DNA of 64,000 nucleotides from Myxococcales bacterium (GTDB lineage: Bacteria; Myxococcota_A; Polyangia; Polyangiales; GCA-016699535): assembly GCA_020633325.1 (NCBI GenBank), contig JACKDX010000001.1:310001-374000 (forward strand). Direction: 5' to 3'. Positions 42,726 through 52,432 of this stretch are shown here, piece after piece (within the stretch, counting starts at the first letter, position 1; each line of letters starts with the position of its first letter). The notes beneath the pieces are model-generated. The model worked only from the letters and a program-made list of their open reading frames with translations, was not told the DNA's origin and made no database searches. Both the position numbers and the translations under genes were made by a program.

Positions 42726-45323
42726 TTAATTGGGAGGTGAGGCGGAAGGTTGGGCGCTGAAGGCCAGGGCTCCGTCCTCACCGACATCCACATGTATTGT
42801 GCTCCCCGCAGGATAGGTGCCGGCCAGTAGTTCGGAGGCCAATGGGTTTTCGAGATACTTCTGAATGGCCCGCTTCAGCGGGCGCGCGCCATAGGTGGGG
42901 TCAAATCCGACCTTTCCGAGAAAGTCCTTGGCTGCGTGGGTCATCTCTACATGGATACCTTTTTCGGCCAATCTAGCGGCAAACCGTCTCAGCTGGATGT
43001 CTACAATCTGCCGGAGCTCTTGCTCGTCCAAGCGGTCGAAGATGACGATTTCATCGATGCGATTGAGAAACTCAGGACGAAATGCGGCTTCTAGCTCCCG
43101 CATGACAGCTGCGCGTATCTCAGTAGCGTCATTCAGGGCAACGATGTGGTGAGAGCCAATGTTCGAGGTCAGAATGATCAGGGTGTTTTTAAAATCCACC
43201 GTGCGCCCCTGCCCATCGGTCAGACGGCCATCATCGAGAACCTGCAAGAGAATGTTCCATACGTCGGGATGAGCCTTTTCGACTTCATCGAAAAGCACGA
43301 CGGTGTAGGGGCGCCTCCGAATGGGCTCAGTGAGCTGGCCCCCCTCGTCATAACCGACGTAGCCAGGCGGTGCGCCAATCAATCTAGCCACCGTATGCTT
43401 TTCCATGTATTCACTCATGTCCAAACGAAGCAAGGCCTGCTCGTCGTCGAACAAAAACTCCGCCAATGCGCGCGCAAGCTCGGTCTTGCCGACCCCCGTG
43501 GGCCCCAAAAAGAGAAACGAACCCATGGGCCGATTCTCTTCGCTCAGCCCTGCCCGAGAGCGACGCACGGCGTTGGAAACCGCGATGATGGCCGACTTTT
43601 GGCCAATAACGCGCTCATGCAGACGGTCTTCCATCTGGACCAATTTCGAGCGCTCACCCTCCAGCATTTTGCTGACGGGGATGCCGGTCCACTTTGAAAC
43701 CACCTGCGCGATGTCTTCTGCGCTGACCTCTTCTTTCAGGAAGCTGCCTTCTTGTTGAACATTGTTGAGGTCTTGTTGCGCGTCGTTGACGGCCTTTTCA
43801 GCGCCAGGGATGTCTCCGTATTGGATGCGAGCGGCCGTTTCGAAATCGGCCAGGCGCTGCGCGCGCTCAAGATCGAGGCGCAGTTGCTCAACCTCCGCCT
43901 TCTTGGCACGGATCCCGTCGATGAGTTCCTTTTCTCTCAGCCATTGGGCACGCATGCCACTTTTTTTCTCGTTGAGCTCCGCAAGCTCCTTTTCCAAATC
44001 AGCGAGCCGTTTCTTGCTGGCATCATCGCGCTCCTTGAGGAGCGCCTGGCGTTCGATCTCCAGCTGAATGATCTTGCGCTCGACAACGTCGATTGCGTGT
44101 GGGACCGAGTCGATTTCCATTTTTAGTTTGGAAGCCGCTTCATCGACGAGATCAATGGCCTTGTCCGGCAAAAAACGATCGGTGATGTAGCGATTGGAGA
44201 GCATCGCGGCGGCCACCAATGCAGCGTCATTGATGCGAATGCCGTGGTGCACTTCGTAACGTTCTTTCAGACCTCGCAGAATGGCAATTGTGTCTTCCAC
44301 GGTAGGCTCGCCGGCAAACACAGGTTGAAACCTTCGTGCCAATGCGGCGTCTTTCTCGATGTGCTTGCGGTATTCATCGAGGGTGGTGGCCCCAATACAA
44401 CGCAGATCGCCCCGGGCCAACGCGGGCTTCAGCATATTGCTCGCGTCCATTGCGCCCTCGGCAGCTCCTGCGCCCACCAACGTGTGCAGCTCGTCGATAA
44501 AAACGATGACTTCGCCTTGGGCAGACTCGATTTCTTTGAGCACGGCCTTGAGGCGGTCTTCAAACTCGCCGCGGTATTTGGCGCCTGCGAGCATGCCGCC
44601 TAAATCAAGTGCTAAAAGTCGTTTGCCTTTGAGACTTTCCGGCACGTCTCCTTGGGTAATCCGTTGGGCAATTCCTTCGACTATGGCTGTCTTGCCGACG
44701 CCTGGCTCACCAATGATGACAGGGTTGTTCTTCGTACGCCGTGAAAGCACTTGCATCACCCGGCGGATCTCTTCGTCGCGGCCGATCACGGGATCTATCT
44801 TCCCTTCGCGGGCCAAAGCGGTGAGATCGCGCGTGTACTTGTCGAGCGCCTGGTACTTGCCCTCCGGCTCTGGATCGGTGACGCGATGGGAGCCACGCAC
44901 CTGCTGAATGGCAGCAAGGAGTGTGGCTTGGGTGAGACTCTGAGCGCTAAGAAGTTGCGCGGTGTCATCTTTGCTCTTGATTAGCGCAAGCAGAATATGT
45001 TCGGCCGACGTGTACTCGTCTTTGAGGGCTTCTGTTTCCTTCCATGCCTGCGTAAGAACCTCCCGCAGGTTGCGAGAAATCGCTGGCTCAGAGCCCCCTT
45101 TTACCTTGGGAAATCCCTTGATGCGTTCAAGTAGCTGGCGTTGAATCTTAGCGGGATCGATCTGGGCCTTCTTTAGAATCGCACCCGCCACACCTTCCGG
45201 CTCGCTTAGCAGCGCAGAGAGCAGATGTTCCGTGCGTAACTCAGGGTTCCCCAGCTCAAGTGCGGTCCCTTGTGCCGAGAGCAAGGCTTCTCTGGTTTTG
45301 GTGGTCAGCCGATCAATCCGCAT
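42726..45323 (-). CDS. clpB: ATP-dependent disaggregase ClpB
   Basis: 865 residues, the usual size. N-terminal Clp repeat domain, first AAA+ module with Walker A GEPGVGKTA (about residue 205), a long coiled-coil middle domain, second module with GPTGVGKTE (about residue 606), and a C-terminal ClpB oligomerisation region. It resolubilises aggregates with DnaK and DnaJ. The protein shows no ClpX-type ClpP-binding loop. Its stop is directly followed in frame by the vapC remnant. Confidence 0.97.
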   Translation of the reverse strand: MRIDRLTTKTREALLSAQGTALELGNPELRTEHLLSALLSEPEGVAGAILKKAQIDPAKIQRQLLERIKGFPKVKGGSEPAISRNLREVLTQAWKETEALKDEYTSAEHILLALIKSKDDTAQLLSAQSLTQATLLAAIQQVRGSHRVTDPEPEGKYQALDKYTRDLTALAREGKIDPVIGRDEEIRRVMQVLSRRTKNNPVIIGEPGVGKTAIVEGIAQRITQGDVPESLKGKRLLALDLGGMLAGAKYRGEFEDRLKAVLKEIESAQGEVIVFIDELHTLVGAGAAEGAMDASNMLKPALARGDLRCIGATTLDEYRKHIEKDAALARRFQPVFAGEPTVEDTIAILRGLKERYEVHHGIRINDAALVAAAMLSNRYITDRFLPDKAIDLVDEAASKLKMEIDSVPHAIDVVERKIIQLEIERQALLKERDDASKKRLADLEKELAELNEKKSGMRAQWLREKELIDGIRAKKAEVEQLRLDLERAQRLADFETAARIQYGDIPGAEKAVNDAQQDLNNVQQEGSFLKEEVSAEDIAQVVSKWTGIPVSKMLEGERSKLVQMEDRLHERVIGQKSAIIAVSNAVRRSRAGLSEENRPMGSFLFLGPTGVGKTELARALAEFLFDDEQALLRLDMSEYMEKHTVARLIGAPPGYVGYDEGGQLTEPIRRRPYTVVLFDEVEKAHPDVWNILLQVLDDGRLTDGQGRTVDFKNTLIILTSNIGSHHIVALNDATEIRAAVMRELEAAFRPEFLNRIDEIVIFDRLDEQELRQIVDIQLRRFAARLAEKGIHVEMTHAAKDFLGKVGFDPTYGARPLKRAIQKYLENPLASELLAGTYPAGSTIHVDVGEDGALAFSAQPSASPPN

Positions 45324-45389
45324 GCAACGAATCTAACCACCGCCAAGGGCCTATGCAAGGCGCATGCGAGCCGCTACACTGGTTTTAAC

Positions 45390-45752
45390 GTGTCCGACCG
45401 GCGTGAAAGGCGAGTCTCTGGCCGCTACAGCTTGTGGTTTAGCATCAGCTATTATCGCGAGGCGGGGGATGCGCGTTATGAGGGCATCTGCTACGAGGTC
45501 AGTACTACGGGGATGACCATTGGCACCAAAGAGAAGCTGATGGTGGGGGAACACGTGCATATACGCTTTCGCGTGATTCCTGCGCATGCCAATGATGCCT
45601 CGGTGTCGGCTTCGCCGATTCGCGTCATGGAAAACCCATACGATGCAACCGATACCTGGCCGTATTTATGTGCCATTCAATTTGATGACCCATTTCCCGA
45701 GCTTGAGCCGCTGCTCAATATCGCTGCTCAAAGCCAAAAGCCCCGCAGCTGA
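45390..45752 (+). CDS. PilZ-domain-like protein
   Basis: 120 residues from the GTG at 45390. SDRRERRVSGRYSLWFSISYY carries the RxxxR-like motif of PilZ c-di-GMP receptors, followed by EVSTTGMTIG (the DxSxxG-like motif), GEHVHIRFRV and a beta-barrel-like region. The frame is open to 45270 but the upstream residues do not look coding and overlap clpB. c-di-GMP binding is inferred. No clear ribosome-binding site is seen, so the start is uncertain. Confidence 0.6.
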   Translation: MSDRRERRVSGRYSLWFSISYYREAGDARYEGICYEVSTTGMTIGTKEKLMVGEHVHIRFRVIPAHANDASVSASPIRVMENPYDATDTWPYLCAIQFDDPFPELEPLLNIAAQSQKPRS

Positions 45753-45774
45753 ATGGTGTGCGCGGCGGCCGCGC

Positions 45775-45802
45775 TTGACACTTTAATACTCGAGAGTAGG
45801 GT
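45775..45802 (+). promoter_or_regulatory. Candidate promoter of glyA
   Basis: A perfect -35 TTGACA (45775-45780) is followed after 16 bases by TAGGGT (45797-45802), a weak -10 (three of six matches). The ATG is only eight bases after this box, so transcripts from here would be nearly leaderless. No ribosome-binding site precedes glyA. Confidence 0.35.
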
Positions 45803-45810
45803 GCCCGGGC

Positions 45811-47331
45811 ATGGCCGCTGAGCTTCTCCAACACTATCTCCGGCAAGTGGGACTCGATAACGTTAATCCGGGAGCCGCCGCGTTTTACGCTTCACTCGAC
45901 CAAGTGCGTTCGGTTTCACCGAGCATAGCTAGGGCGATCGCCCAAGAGCTTTTTGATCAGCGGCAACACCTCAAACTAATTGCCAGCGAAAACTATTGTT
46001 CGTTAGCCACCCAACTTGCCTCCGGCAATTTACTCACGGACAAGTACGCGGAGGGAACGGCGGGGCATCGTTTTTATGCGGGTTGCGAGAATGTGGATGC
46101 GATTGAGACAGAGGCTCAGGCGCTTGCACGCGAGCTTTTTGGCGCAGAACACGCCTATGTGCAGCCGCACTCTGGAGCGGATGCCAATCTCGTGGCATTT
46201 TTCGCGATACTGGCGGCTCGGGTTCAAGCACCAGCGCTTGAGACCTTAGGCCAAAAGGATCTCTATGCGCTTTCGGATGCCGACTGGGCCAAGCTGCGGC
46301 ACGATTTCGGCAATCAGCGCCTGTTGGCAATGAACTACTATGCGGGCGGACACTTGACCCACGGATACCGGCATAATATTTCGAGTCGGCTTTTTCACGT
46401 GGCCCATTACGGGGTCGATCGCCGGACGGGGCTCGTGGATCTCGAGCACGTTCGTGCGCAAGCCAAGGAACATCGCCCGCTCATACTCTTGGCGGGCTAT
46501 AGCGCGTATCCACGTAAGCTTAACTTTGCCAAGCTGCGAGAGATCGCAGATGAAGTTAATGCGGTATTGATGGTGGATATGGCACACTTTGCTGGTCTCG
46601 TCGCCGGTAAAGTGTTTCAGGGCGACGATGACCCGGTCCCCCATGCGCACGTGGTGACGTCAACCACACACAAAACTTTACGCGGCCCGCGAGGCGGGCT
46701 GGTTTTGGCCAAGAAGGAGTACAGCGAGTGGGTGGATAAAGGATGTCCGGCGGTTTTGGGCGGTCCCTTGCCCCACGTGATGGCATCCAAAGCCGTGGCC
46801 TTGAGGGAGGCGCTAGCGCCGTCATTTCGTACGTATGCCAAACGCATTGTAGCGAATGCACAGTCTTTGGCCCAAGCGCTCTTGGAAGAGGGTGTTCCTG
46901 TACTCACAAACGGGACCGATAACCATATCGTATTAGCGAATGTCTACGAAGGTTTTGGTCTGACGGGAAGACAAGCTGAAAGCGTGCTTCGGGAATGCCG
47001 GATGACGCTAAATCGCAACTCATTGCCTGAAGATCCCAATGGCGCCTGGTACACCAGCGGCTTGCGGTTAGGTACACCCGCGCTGAGCACGATCGGCATG
47101 GACGATAGGCACATGAAGGAAATTGCGAGCATCATTAAATACGTACTCAAAAATACCGAACCTGCGACGGTGAACCAAGGGGCGCGTCAGGGGCAAAAGA
47201 GCCTTGCAAAGTACACGTTGCCGAGCAGCGTACGAGATGAAGCCTGTGCACGCGTGGCAGCAGTCATGCAGAATCACAAACCCTATCCCGAGCTCGATCT
47301 CGAGGTGCTGCAAACCGCGGGGCTGATCTGA
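45811..47331 (+). CDS. glyA: Serine hydroxymethyltransferase, long form
   Basis: 506 residues, against about 420 in most bacteria. The family motifs are HLKLIASENY, TDKYAEGTAGHRFYAG, VDMAHFAGLVAG and STTHKTLRGPRGG with the PLP-binding Lys. It interconverts serine and glycine, loading one-carbon units onto tetrahydrofolate. The extra length comes from an N-terminal extension of about 50 residues, and an insert around ETLGQKDLYALSDADWAKL that is characteristic of the long type I recall from chlamydiae and spirochaetes. Confidence 0.93.
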   Translation: MAAELLQHYLRQVGLDNVNPGAAAFYASLDQVRSVSPSIARAIAQELFDQRQHLKLIASENYCSLATQLASGNLLTDKYAEGTAGHRFYAGCENVDAIETEAQALARELFGAEHAYVQPHSGADANLVAFFAILAARVQAPALETLGQKDLYALSDADWAKLRHDFGNQRLLAMNYYAGGHLTHGYRHNISSRLFHVAHYGVDRRTGLVDLEHVRAQAKEHRPLILLAGYSAYPRKLNFAKLREIADEVNAVLMVDMAHFAGLVAGKVFQGDDDPVPHAHVVTSTTHKTLRGPRGGLVLAKKEYSEWVDKGCPAVLGGPLPHVMASKAVALREALAPSFRTYAKRIVANAQSLAQALLEEGVPVLTNGTDNHIVLANVYEGFGLTGRQAESVLRECRMTLNRNSLPEDPNGAWYTSGLRLGTPALSTIGMDDRHMKEIASIIKYVLKNTEPATVNQGARQGQKSLAKYTLPSSVRDEACARVAAVMQNHKPYPELDLEVLQTAGLI

Positions 47332-47365
47332 AGGCAGTCTGTCAGCACCGCACCGCTTAGCGCTG

Positions 47366-48292
47366 TTACTCTAACTGGCCGCAATAGCCGCCTCCAGTGG
47401 GGCAGTGGTATTCCTCGGGACAACCAGGCCCCGATGTACATTCGTAGGTGCAAACGGCGGGCCCCGCACCAGGGATTGACCGGCATAAGCCATCATCCAA
47501 GTCGCTAAGGCCGCAGTCGGTATCGACCGTGCAGGGTTTGGGCTGGGTATCTTCGATAAGGTCAAGCACGGCCCGACAGGTGGTCAAGGCCTCTGCGATG
47601 CCGCAAAAGGACTTGCCGGTGACGCCTGAGAGGCTCGTACGAGCAAGGGCGCTACTGAAAGGGTTTGGGCACTCGAGGGTCACGGGCACTTCTTCTAAGC
47701 AATGGCCGCCGAGTTGGGTGGCTTGGCCATCATTCGGGCTAAGCTGCATTGGCACACAGAAGCGGTCCTGTTGGTCGCATTCGCTGTCGGCTTTACATGG
47801 ATAGCAGAGGCCGACGGACCCGGTGGGCGTATCGGTGCAAGAATGCATGCCAGGGTCACAGGATTTGCCATGGCAGCGCTCAGTTTCGGTCTCTATCGAA
47901 CACTCAACACATTCGCCTGTATCGGGGTCACAGACGGGCTTGACGGGATTAGTGCATTCACACGGCACGCAGGCGTGAGTGACACTGTTGCAGTAGGGAC
48001 TGTCGGGGATGTGTGCGCAGTCGCTGTCGGCGTTGCAAGCGAGACATGTGTGAGTGGTGGGTTCACAACGGGAGGCCGTGCCTTTGGAGCACTGGGGAGT
48101 CTCAAGACATCCGACGCAGCTTGCGGTTGACTCATCACACACGGGTGTAGGGGCGTCGCAGCCCCCACACGGCACCGGCCTGGGAACACACGCGCCGTTT
48201 TTAAAATATGTGTCGAGAGAACAAGTGACTTCCACCGACGGGTCACCGCAACCAACGACCAGGCATACCAGCATCAAGAGTAGATATCGCAC
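47366..48292 (-). CDS. Cysteine-rich lipoprotein
   Basis: 308 residues with 40 cysteines. The N-terminus is a lipoprotein signal ending LVVGC. Repeats of the type CxxxxxxCxxCxxDxxC (for example CLACNADSDC, CYPCKADSEC, CTVDTDC) follow, as in the EGF- or Dickkopf-like modules of myxobacterial surface proteins. The exact repeat family is not recognised. It is expected at the cell envelope with many disulfides. Function unknown. Confidence 0.7.
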   Translation of the reverse strand: MRYLLLMLVCLVVGCGDPSVEVTCSLDTYFKNGACVPRPVPCGGCDAPTPVCDESTASCVGCLETPQCSKGTASRCEPTTHTCLACNADSDCAHIPDSPYCNSVTHACVPCECTNPVKPVCDPDTGECVECSIETETERCHGKSCDPGMHSCTDTPTGSVGLCYPCKADSECDQQDRFCVPMQLSPNDGQATQLGGHCLEEVPVTLECPNPFSSALARTSLSGVTGKSFCGIAEALTTCRAVLDLIEDTQPKPCTVDTDCGLSDLDDGLCRSIPGAGPAVCTYECTSGPGCPEEYHCPTGGGYCGQLE

Positions 48293-48303
48293 ATAGTTCT
48301 CTA

Positions 48304-48814
48304 TTACATATCCATGCGCAGGCTAAGCTCCGCGCCGTTTCGGCCAAACGCAAAAGATGGCTTAATGGACGGCCGAGATTGCACTGTCTCCTTGCAATCA
48401 ACACATACATGGGAATCCAGCAAAAACGCAATTGCGATGCCAATAAGGGCGGTGCCGCTTATCAGGCCGCCTATCTGTAATGCCTTGTCTGTTCCGCTCA
48501 TCCGATAGCCCTTGGTGCAATACCCGTCCGCATCGTGCGCCAGGCAGTCATTATCGGACGCGAGCCATAAGCTGCTGACGACCACCGTCCCACCTCCCAA
48601 CAGCACCAGACCTGATGAGAGCAGGATCTTCCCGGTATCAACGGCGTACGCCCTGCCTGGGAGAAGAAGCACTAGTGCGACGAGAGCAACCCAACAGGGG
48701 GGGGGGGGGGGGGGGGGGCCCGGCGGGCCCGCGGCGCGCGGGCGCGCGCCCGCGCCGGCGCCGGCGGGGGGGGGGGGGGGGGGGCCTTCGTCGTAAACGG
48801 ACCGTGCTTACCAT
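48304..48814 (-). CDS. Small membrane protein, N-terminus interrupted by a G/C tract
   Basis: The readable part (48304-48672, 122 residues) starts with a signal-like MLLLPGRAYA and has two hydrophobic segments, with a CVDC pair in between-like position after the second. Upstream, MVSTVRLRRRP from an ATG at 48814 and CWVALVALVLLLP after the tract look like the two halves of one signal peptide. They are out of frame by one base across the 88-bp tract 48697-48784, so the tract length or content is probably wrong. Function unknown; it neighbours the cysteine-rich lipoprotein on the same strand. Confidence 0.5.
48697..48784. repeat. 88-bp pure G/C tract with two poly-G runs
   Basis: The stretch has 22 G, a 47-base block of alternating G/C palindromes, and 19 G, with no A or T at all, inside DNA that is otherwise mixed. 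It interrupts the signal peptide of a small membrane protein gene. Long poly-G runs are a known artefact of two-colour sequencing and gap filling, so an assembly error is the simplest explanation. Confidence 0.8.
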
Positions 48815-48945
48815 GCGCGAATCATCTTAGCGGACTTCCCTGCGACACACAAGCAAGCGTCCGCTTGCGTAAGGGTACACTCTGCTCGCGCAATGTGTGG
48901 CAGCCAGGCGCATCAAACTAGAGACTTGTCTCCCTTGTGGAATGG

Positions 48946-50820
48946 CTAACTGGGCAAAAAGAGGTGAATATCGACAGGCCGATTTTCGGGTTGGTGTATG
49001 AGGTACCGTTTCAATGCGCGCAATTCTTTTGCGAATGGATCCAGACGGAGACCCCGGTCCACAGACATAAGGCTTGCGTCGATTGCACCCGAGGATGCGT
49101 AGTAGAGCGCATCCATATAGTGCAGCCAAAGCAGCTGTTTCGAGGTCTCGAGGTATGAGAGTTGGGAGGCGCCGAGCGCGTGGTAGATGCGGTCGTATAG
49201 AGTCTCTTGGGCACGGTGCCCCATACGCACATCGATGCGCGTCGCTCCCCCCGGCAGCACCTGATACAACATTCCCCATGGAGCAAGCGTGCGGCTGAGA
49301 TCGGGAATGACTCTCGTATCCATTTCAATGAATACTGGCCGGTCAAGCGCGAGTGACTCCAACTCGGCGCTAGAGAATTTATGATCCCGCCGGTAGGCCA
49401 GGAGCATCGAGTTGAGCTCTGGTGCCTTCCGGGTGAGTTGCTCGATCATATGGGGATACGTCAAAAGGGGAACTGCCACGACGTCGATGTCGGGACGCAG
49501 ATGTTCTGTCGCCGCACCACTCCAGTACTGAAAGATGGTGGAAGGACCAAAGGCTAATACAACTGCTTTGGGAGGCAAATCGCGACGGCGGGGATCGGCA
49601 AATACATCCGTGGCGTTAAATGCGTAGCGCAAAGACGCATGAGAGACCGTGTGCCAGGCGTGGTAGAGGGATGCGAGCACTAGTAACGACCCGAGAGCGG
49701 TCCCCAGCTGTGCTAGCGCGCCAATGTTGTGAGACTCGGCCAGGCGCCAAAGCACTGCGATAAAACCAAGCGCAAAGGCCACCACCGCCACGTGCGCCAT
49801 CATGAGATAGCCTAGCGCATCTGGATTCGAGCGTACGAAGCCAAGCCAAGCCCTGGCCCCGGCGAACGTTAATAGCAGCATGCTCCAGACATACGCATAG
49901 CGCCGCTGTCTCCCGGGCAGGCGCCAAAGGGCATAGATGCCTAGAAGGCCGAGCACGATCGTCGGCCACTGTAGCCCGTTGACCAATTGCACACATACGT
50001 CGAGAAATCGCTCGCCCAATGGTTGGGGCACCCCACTGCCCGTGTTGTGTTGAAAGGCGCGCGCGCTCACCAGCCATAGGAAGTTAGATAGCGTATTGGG
50101 CTGTCCCAAGTTAATGGTCGGATCGGTACTTGCCCGTAGGGGCAAGTAAAGGTACGTCGCGAGCCCCAAGCTGAGAGCAGCCATCGATCCAATCATGGCG
50201 CGTGCGCGCTGCGGCTTGATCAAGGGCCATACAATAGGGAACACCGCCGGCATGAGCAGGAGTGCCAAAAAATGATGATTGGCCAAAGCGAGCGCCCACA
50301 GCAACACCGCTTGATATAGGGGCCTAAGGTCACGACCCTCTGCGCACTCAAAGGCAAAGATGCGTTCAAGGGCCCAGCACAAAAGGGCGGCATTCAGCGC
50401 GTAGACCTCGGGATGAACTGCCTGAACGAGCCAGGCCTGAGAGCCTGCGCACCACAGGCTCGCCCCGAGTGCCATGAGGAGCCGCGGTGCCTCATTGCTT
50501 ACTCCGATTCGGGCGAGAAATCGTTCGAAAGCAAAAAATAGGCCTAAAATCGATAACGCGGCGCACACTGCGCACATCCAGGCGACGCGTAAGGAAATAG
50601 ATCCGAGCGGAAGGAATGCCAAGGCGCCGTTCAGCACTGCTGCCAGCGGGTGACCAGGCGGGTGGGCGATGCCGAGCTGAGTCGAGACCGCGACAAATTC
50701 TCCCGAATCGAGCCAATAGTCATAGCCGGACGCAAAGCCGAGATACACCAAAAGGGGAAGGCCAAAGGACACGCTCGCCGCAAACGTTCGTTTTCTGCTG
50801 GTGCCGGCCACAGGGAGCAT
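48946..50820 (-). CDS. DUF2723 family membrane protein
   Basis: 624 residues with about eleven hydrophobic segments in the first 400. LDSGEFVAVSTQLGIAHPPGHPL near the N-terminus is the DUF2723 hallmark (quoted by key residues D, E, H-P-P-G-H-P), a family related to GT-C glycosyltransferases and vertebrate TMEM260, a protein O-mannosyltransferase. A soluble region follows at the C-terminus. It may transfer sugars to envelope proteins in the periplasm. The ATG lies 16 bases from the divergent cyclodeaminase-like gene. Confidence 0.82.
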   Translation of the reverse strand: MLPVAGTSRKRTFAASVSFGLPLLVYLGFASGYDYWLDSGEFVAVSTQLGIAHPPGHPLAAVLNGALAFLPLGSISLRVAWMCAVCAALSILGLFFAFERFLARIGVSNEAPRLLMALGASLWCAGSQAWLVQAVHPEVYALNAALLCWALERIFAFECAEGRDLRPLYQAVLLWALALANHHFLALLLMPAVFPIVWPLIKPQRARAMIGSMAALSLGLATYLYLPLRASTDPTINLGQPNTLSNFLWLVSARAFQHNTGSGVPQPLGERFLDVCVQLVNGLQWPTIVLGLLGIYALWRLPGRQRRYAYVWSMLLLTFAGARAWLGFVRSNPDALGYLMMAHVAVVAFALGFIAVLWRLAESHNIGALAQLGTALGSLLVLASLYHAWHTVSHASLRYAFNATDVFADPRRRDLPPKAVVLAFGPSTIFQYWSGAATEHLRPDIDVVAVPLLTYPHMIEQLTRKAPELNSMLLAYRRDHKFSSAELESLALDRPVFIEMDTRVIPDLSRTLAPWGMLYQVLPGGATRIDVRMGHRAQETLYDRIYHALGASQLSYLETSKQLLWLHYMDALYYASSGAIDASLMSVDRGLRLDPFAKELRALKRYLIHQPENRPVDIHLFLPS

Positions 50821-50836
50821 TGTACACTAAAGCATT

Positions 50837-51793
50837 ATGAGCACCTTGCTTCTTACCCAGAGTCAAATTCGTGAACTACTTGATATGCAGGCGGTGTTTA
50901 GCGCCGTCGAGGATGCATTTGCTGCGCATGGTCGTAACGAAACGTTGATGCCTTCAAAAATATACCTATCCTTGCCAGGTAAGGAGGGGGATTTTCGCGC
51001 GATGCCCTCGTATATGCACGGTGCGGCCGGATTGAAATGGGTCAACGCCCATCCGAACAACCCTCAAAAGCACCATTTACCCACGGTCATGGCGCTTTTC
51101 GTACTCAACGATCCCGATACCGCACTACCGCTTGCCGTCATGGATGCCACCTTAATCACCGCCTATCGTACGGGGGCAGCCGCAGGCGTCGCATCCAAAT
51201 ATTTGGCGCGTGAGACAGCGACCACGATTGGTTTTGTCGGCTCGGGCGTGCAGGCGCGATTTGCCCTTGAAGCCCATCGCGTGGCTGCAAGTAAACTTGA
51301 CATTCGATGCGCGGATTTATCCGAAGAAGCGGCACAAATTTTTGCAAGGGACGTGGATGGCAAAGCGGTCAGTGTGCAAGAAGCATGTGCCTGCGACATC
51401 GTTTGCACCACAACCCCATCGCGTACGCCCGTGGTCAAACGGGAATGGCTAGCACCGGGCTGTCATATCAACGCTATGGGAGCGGATGCCCCGGGCAAAC
51501 AAGAGCTTAGTCCCGCGATTCTTTCAGCAGCACGTGTGTATGTGGATGATGTGGAGCAGGCCAGTCATAGTGGCGAGATTAACGTGCCGTTGCACGAGGG
51601 CACTTTTCAGTCAAAAGATATCGTCGCCACGCTCGGACAAGTGGTTGCGGAAAAGTCTCCTGGCCGACAGGGCAATGAAATAACGGTCTTTGATTCTACG
51701 GGTCTTGCATTGCAAGATCTGGCGGTGGCCAAGCTGCTTTACGAACGCGCTCGTAGCCGGAACGTGGGCGTCGAGATTGATTTTCTCGGCTAG
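50837..51793 (+). CDS. Ornithine cyclodeaminase/mu-crystallin family dehydrogenase
   Basis: 318 residues. GAAAGVASKYLARE and the Rossmann motif GFVGSGVQA are typical of the family, which includes ornithine cyclodeaminase, mu-crystallin and the archaeal-type alanine dehydrogenase. GLKWVNAHPNNP matches the substrate region and DSTGLALQDLAVA the C-terminal motif. I cannot say whether the substrate is ornithine or alanine; the absence of arginine-catabolism genes nearby does not help. The stop shares CTAG with the convergent gene. Confidence 0.85.
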   Translation: MSTLLLTQSQIRELLDMQAVFSAVEDAFAAHGRNETLMPSKIYLSLPGKEGDFRAMPSYMHGAAGLKWVNAHPNNPQKHHLPTVMALFVLNDPDTALPLAVMDATLITAYRTGAAAGVASKYLARETATTIGFVGSGVQARFALEAHRVAASKLDIRCADLSEEAAQIFARDVDGKAVSVQEACACDIVCTTTPSRTPVVKREWLAPGCHINAMGADAPGKQELSPAILSAARVYVDDVEQASHSGEINVPLHEGTFQSKDIVATLGQVVAEKSPGRQGNEITVFDSTGLALQDLAVAKLLYERARSRNVGVEIDFLG

Positions 51794-52233
51794 CGACTTG
51801 CCAACGCTTCGGTTATGCCATGGAACGTGACGGGGTAGACAACTCTAACACTACGCCCGCCATGGGGCTTCGGAAACCGCCAGCTCGCTAACTCTTGCAA
51901 GAGGCACGTCTCCACAAATGGAAGCGCCTGTGTGGTCTTCATAACGCGCAAGCCTGCGACGCGGCCGTTGGGGCGCACATCAAACGTAAAGGTCACGCGA
52001 TACTGACCAATCAAAGTTTCGCCCGCCCCCAACATGTAACAAGCGCCCATCTGCATCTGACGCTGATTGGCAATGTGCGAGATCGCATTCCTTGGTAACG
52101 GATTGGTAGGTTCTGCTGCTGTAATCGATGGAAAAGTGCTGAATGTCATTGATGCCAACGCCATGTAAATCCAGAAACGCGTGCCACGCTTCGCGTAGGT
52201 GGTGAAAATTCCGTTTGTTTTGAAAAGGGACAT
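51790..52233 (-). CDS. AgmX/PglI C-terminal domain-like secreted protein
   Basis: 147 residues. A signal peptide (about residues 20-41) is followed by one TonB-C-like domain with CYMLG, TFTFDVRPNGRVAGLRV, ETCLLQELASWRFPKPHGG and VVYPVTFHG. The two cysteines and the W-x-FP-x-P motif match the AgmX/PglI C-terminal domain found in myxobacterial gliding and export proteins. It lacks the FHA or zinc-ribbon partners of AgmX, so it is a free-standing periplasmic domain of unknown role. Confidence 0.7.
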   Translation of the reverse strand: MSLFKTNGIFTTYAKRGTRFWIYMALASMTFSTFPSITAAEPTNPLPRNAISHIANQRQMQMGACYMLGAGETLIGQYRVTFTFDVRPNGRVAGLRVMKTTQALPFVETCLLQELASWRFPKPHGGRSVRVVYPVTFHGITEALASR

Positions 52234-52432
52234 TCGTAGATTTACTCAGCAACGAACGTGCCAAGAGGCATTGCACTCACACGTTTTGCCTTACAACAGT
52301 TGTGCACCGAAACGCGTGCGTTTTGCAACCAGACATGGCAGTACATGCACGCCTTCCGTAAGGAGATGTGCGCATTTAAGAATCGCTAGACCCTAACAAG
52401 GCGCCATGAAGTCCCCACTACGCGTCTCTCCA
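52234..52432. other. Intergenic gap, no clear feature
   Basis: This 199-bp gap between the two minus-strand genes shows a short AAACGC/GCGTTT inverted repeat near 52313-52328, without a T-run. I see no gene, tRNA or promoter that I could defend. Confidence 0.4.

Noticed and set aside
48697..48784. Poly-G tract as a phase-variable repeat
   Set aside because: The core between the two G runs is not a simple repeat, and such runs are a known sequencing artefact.
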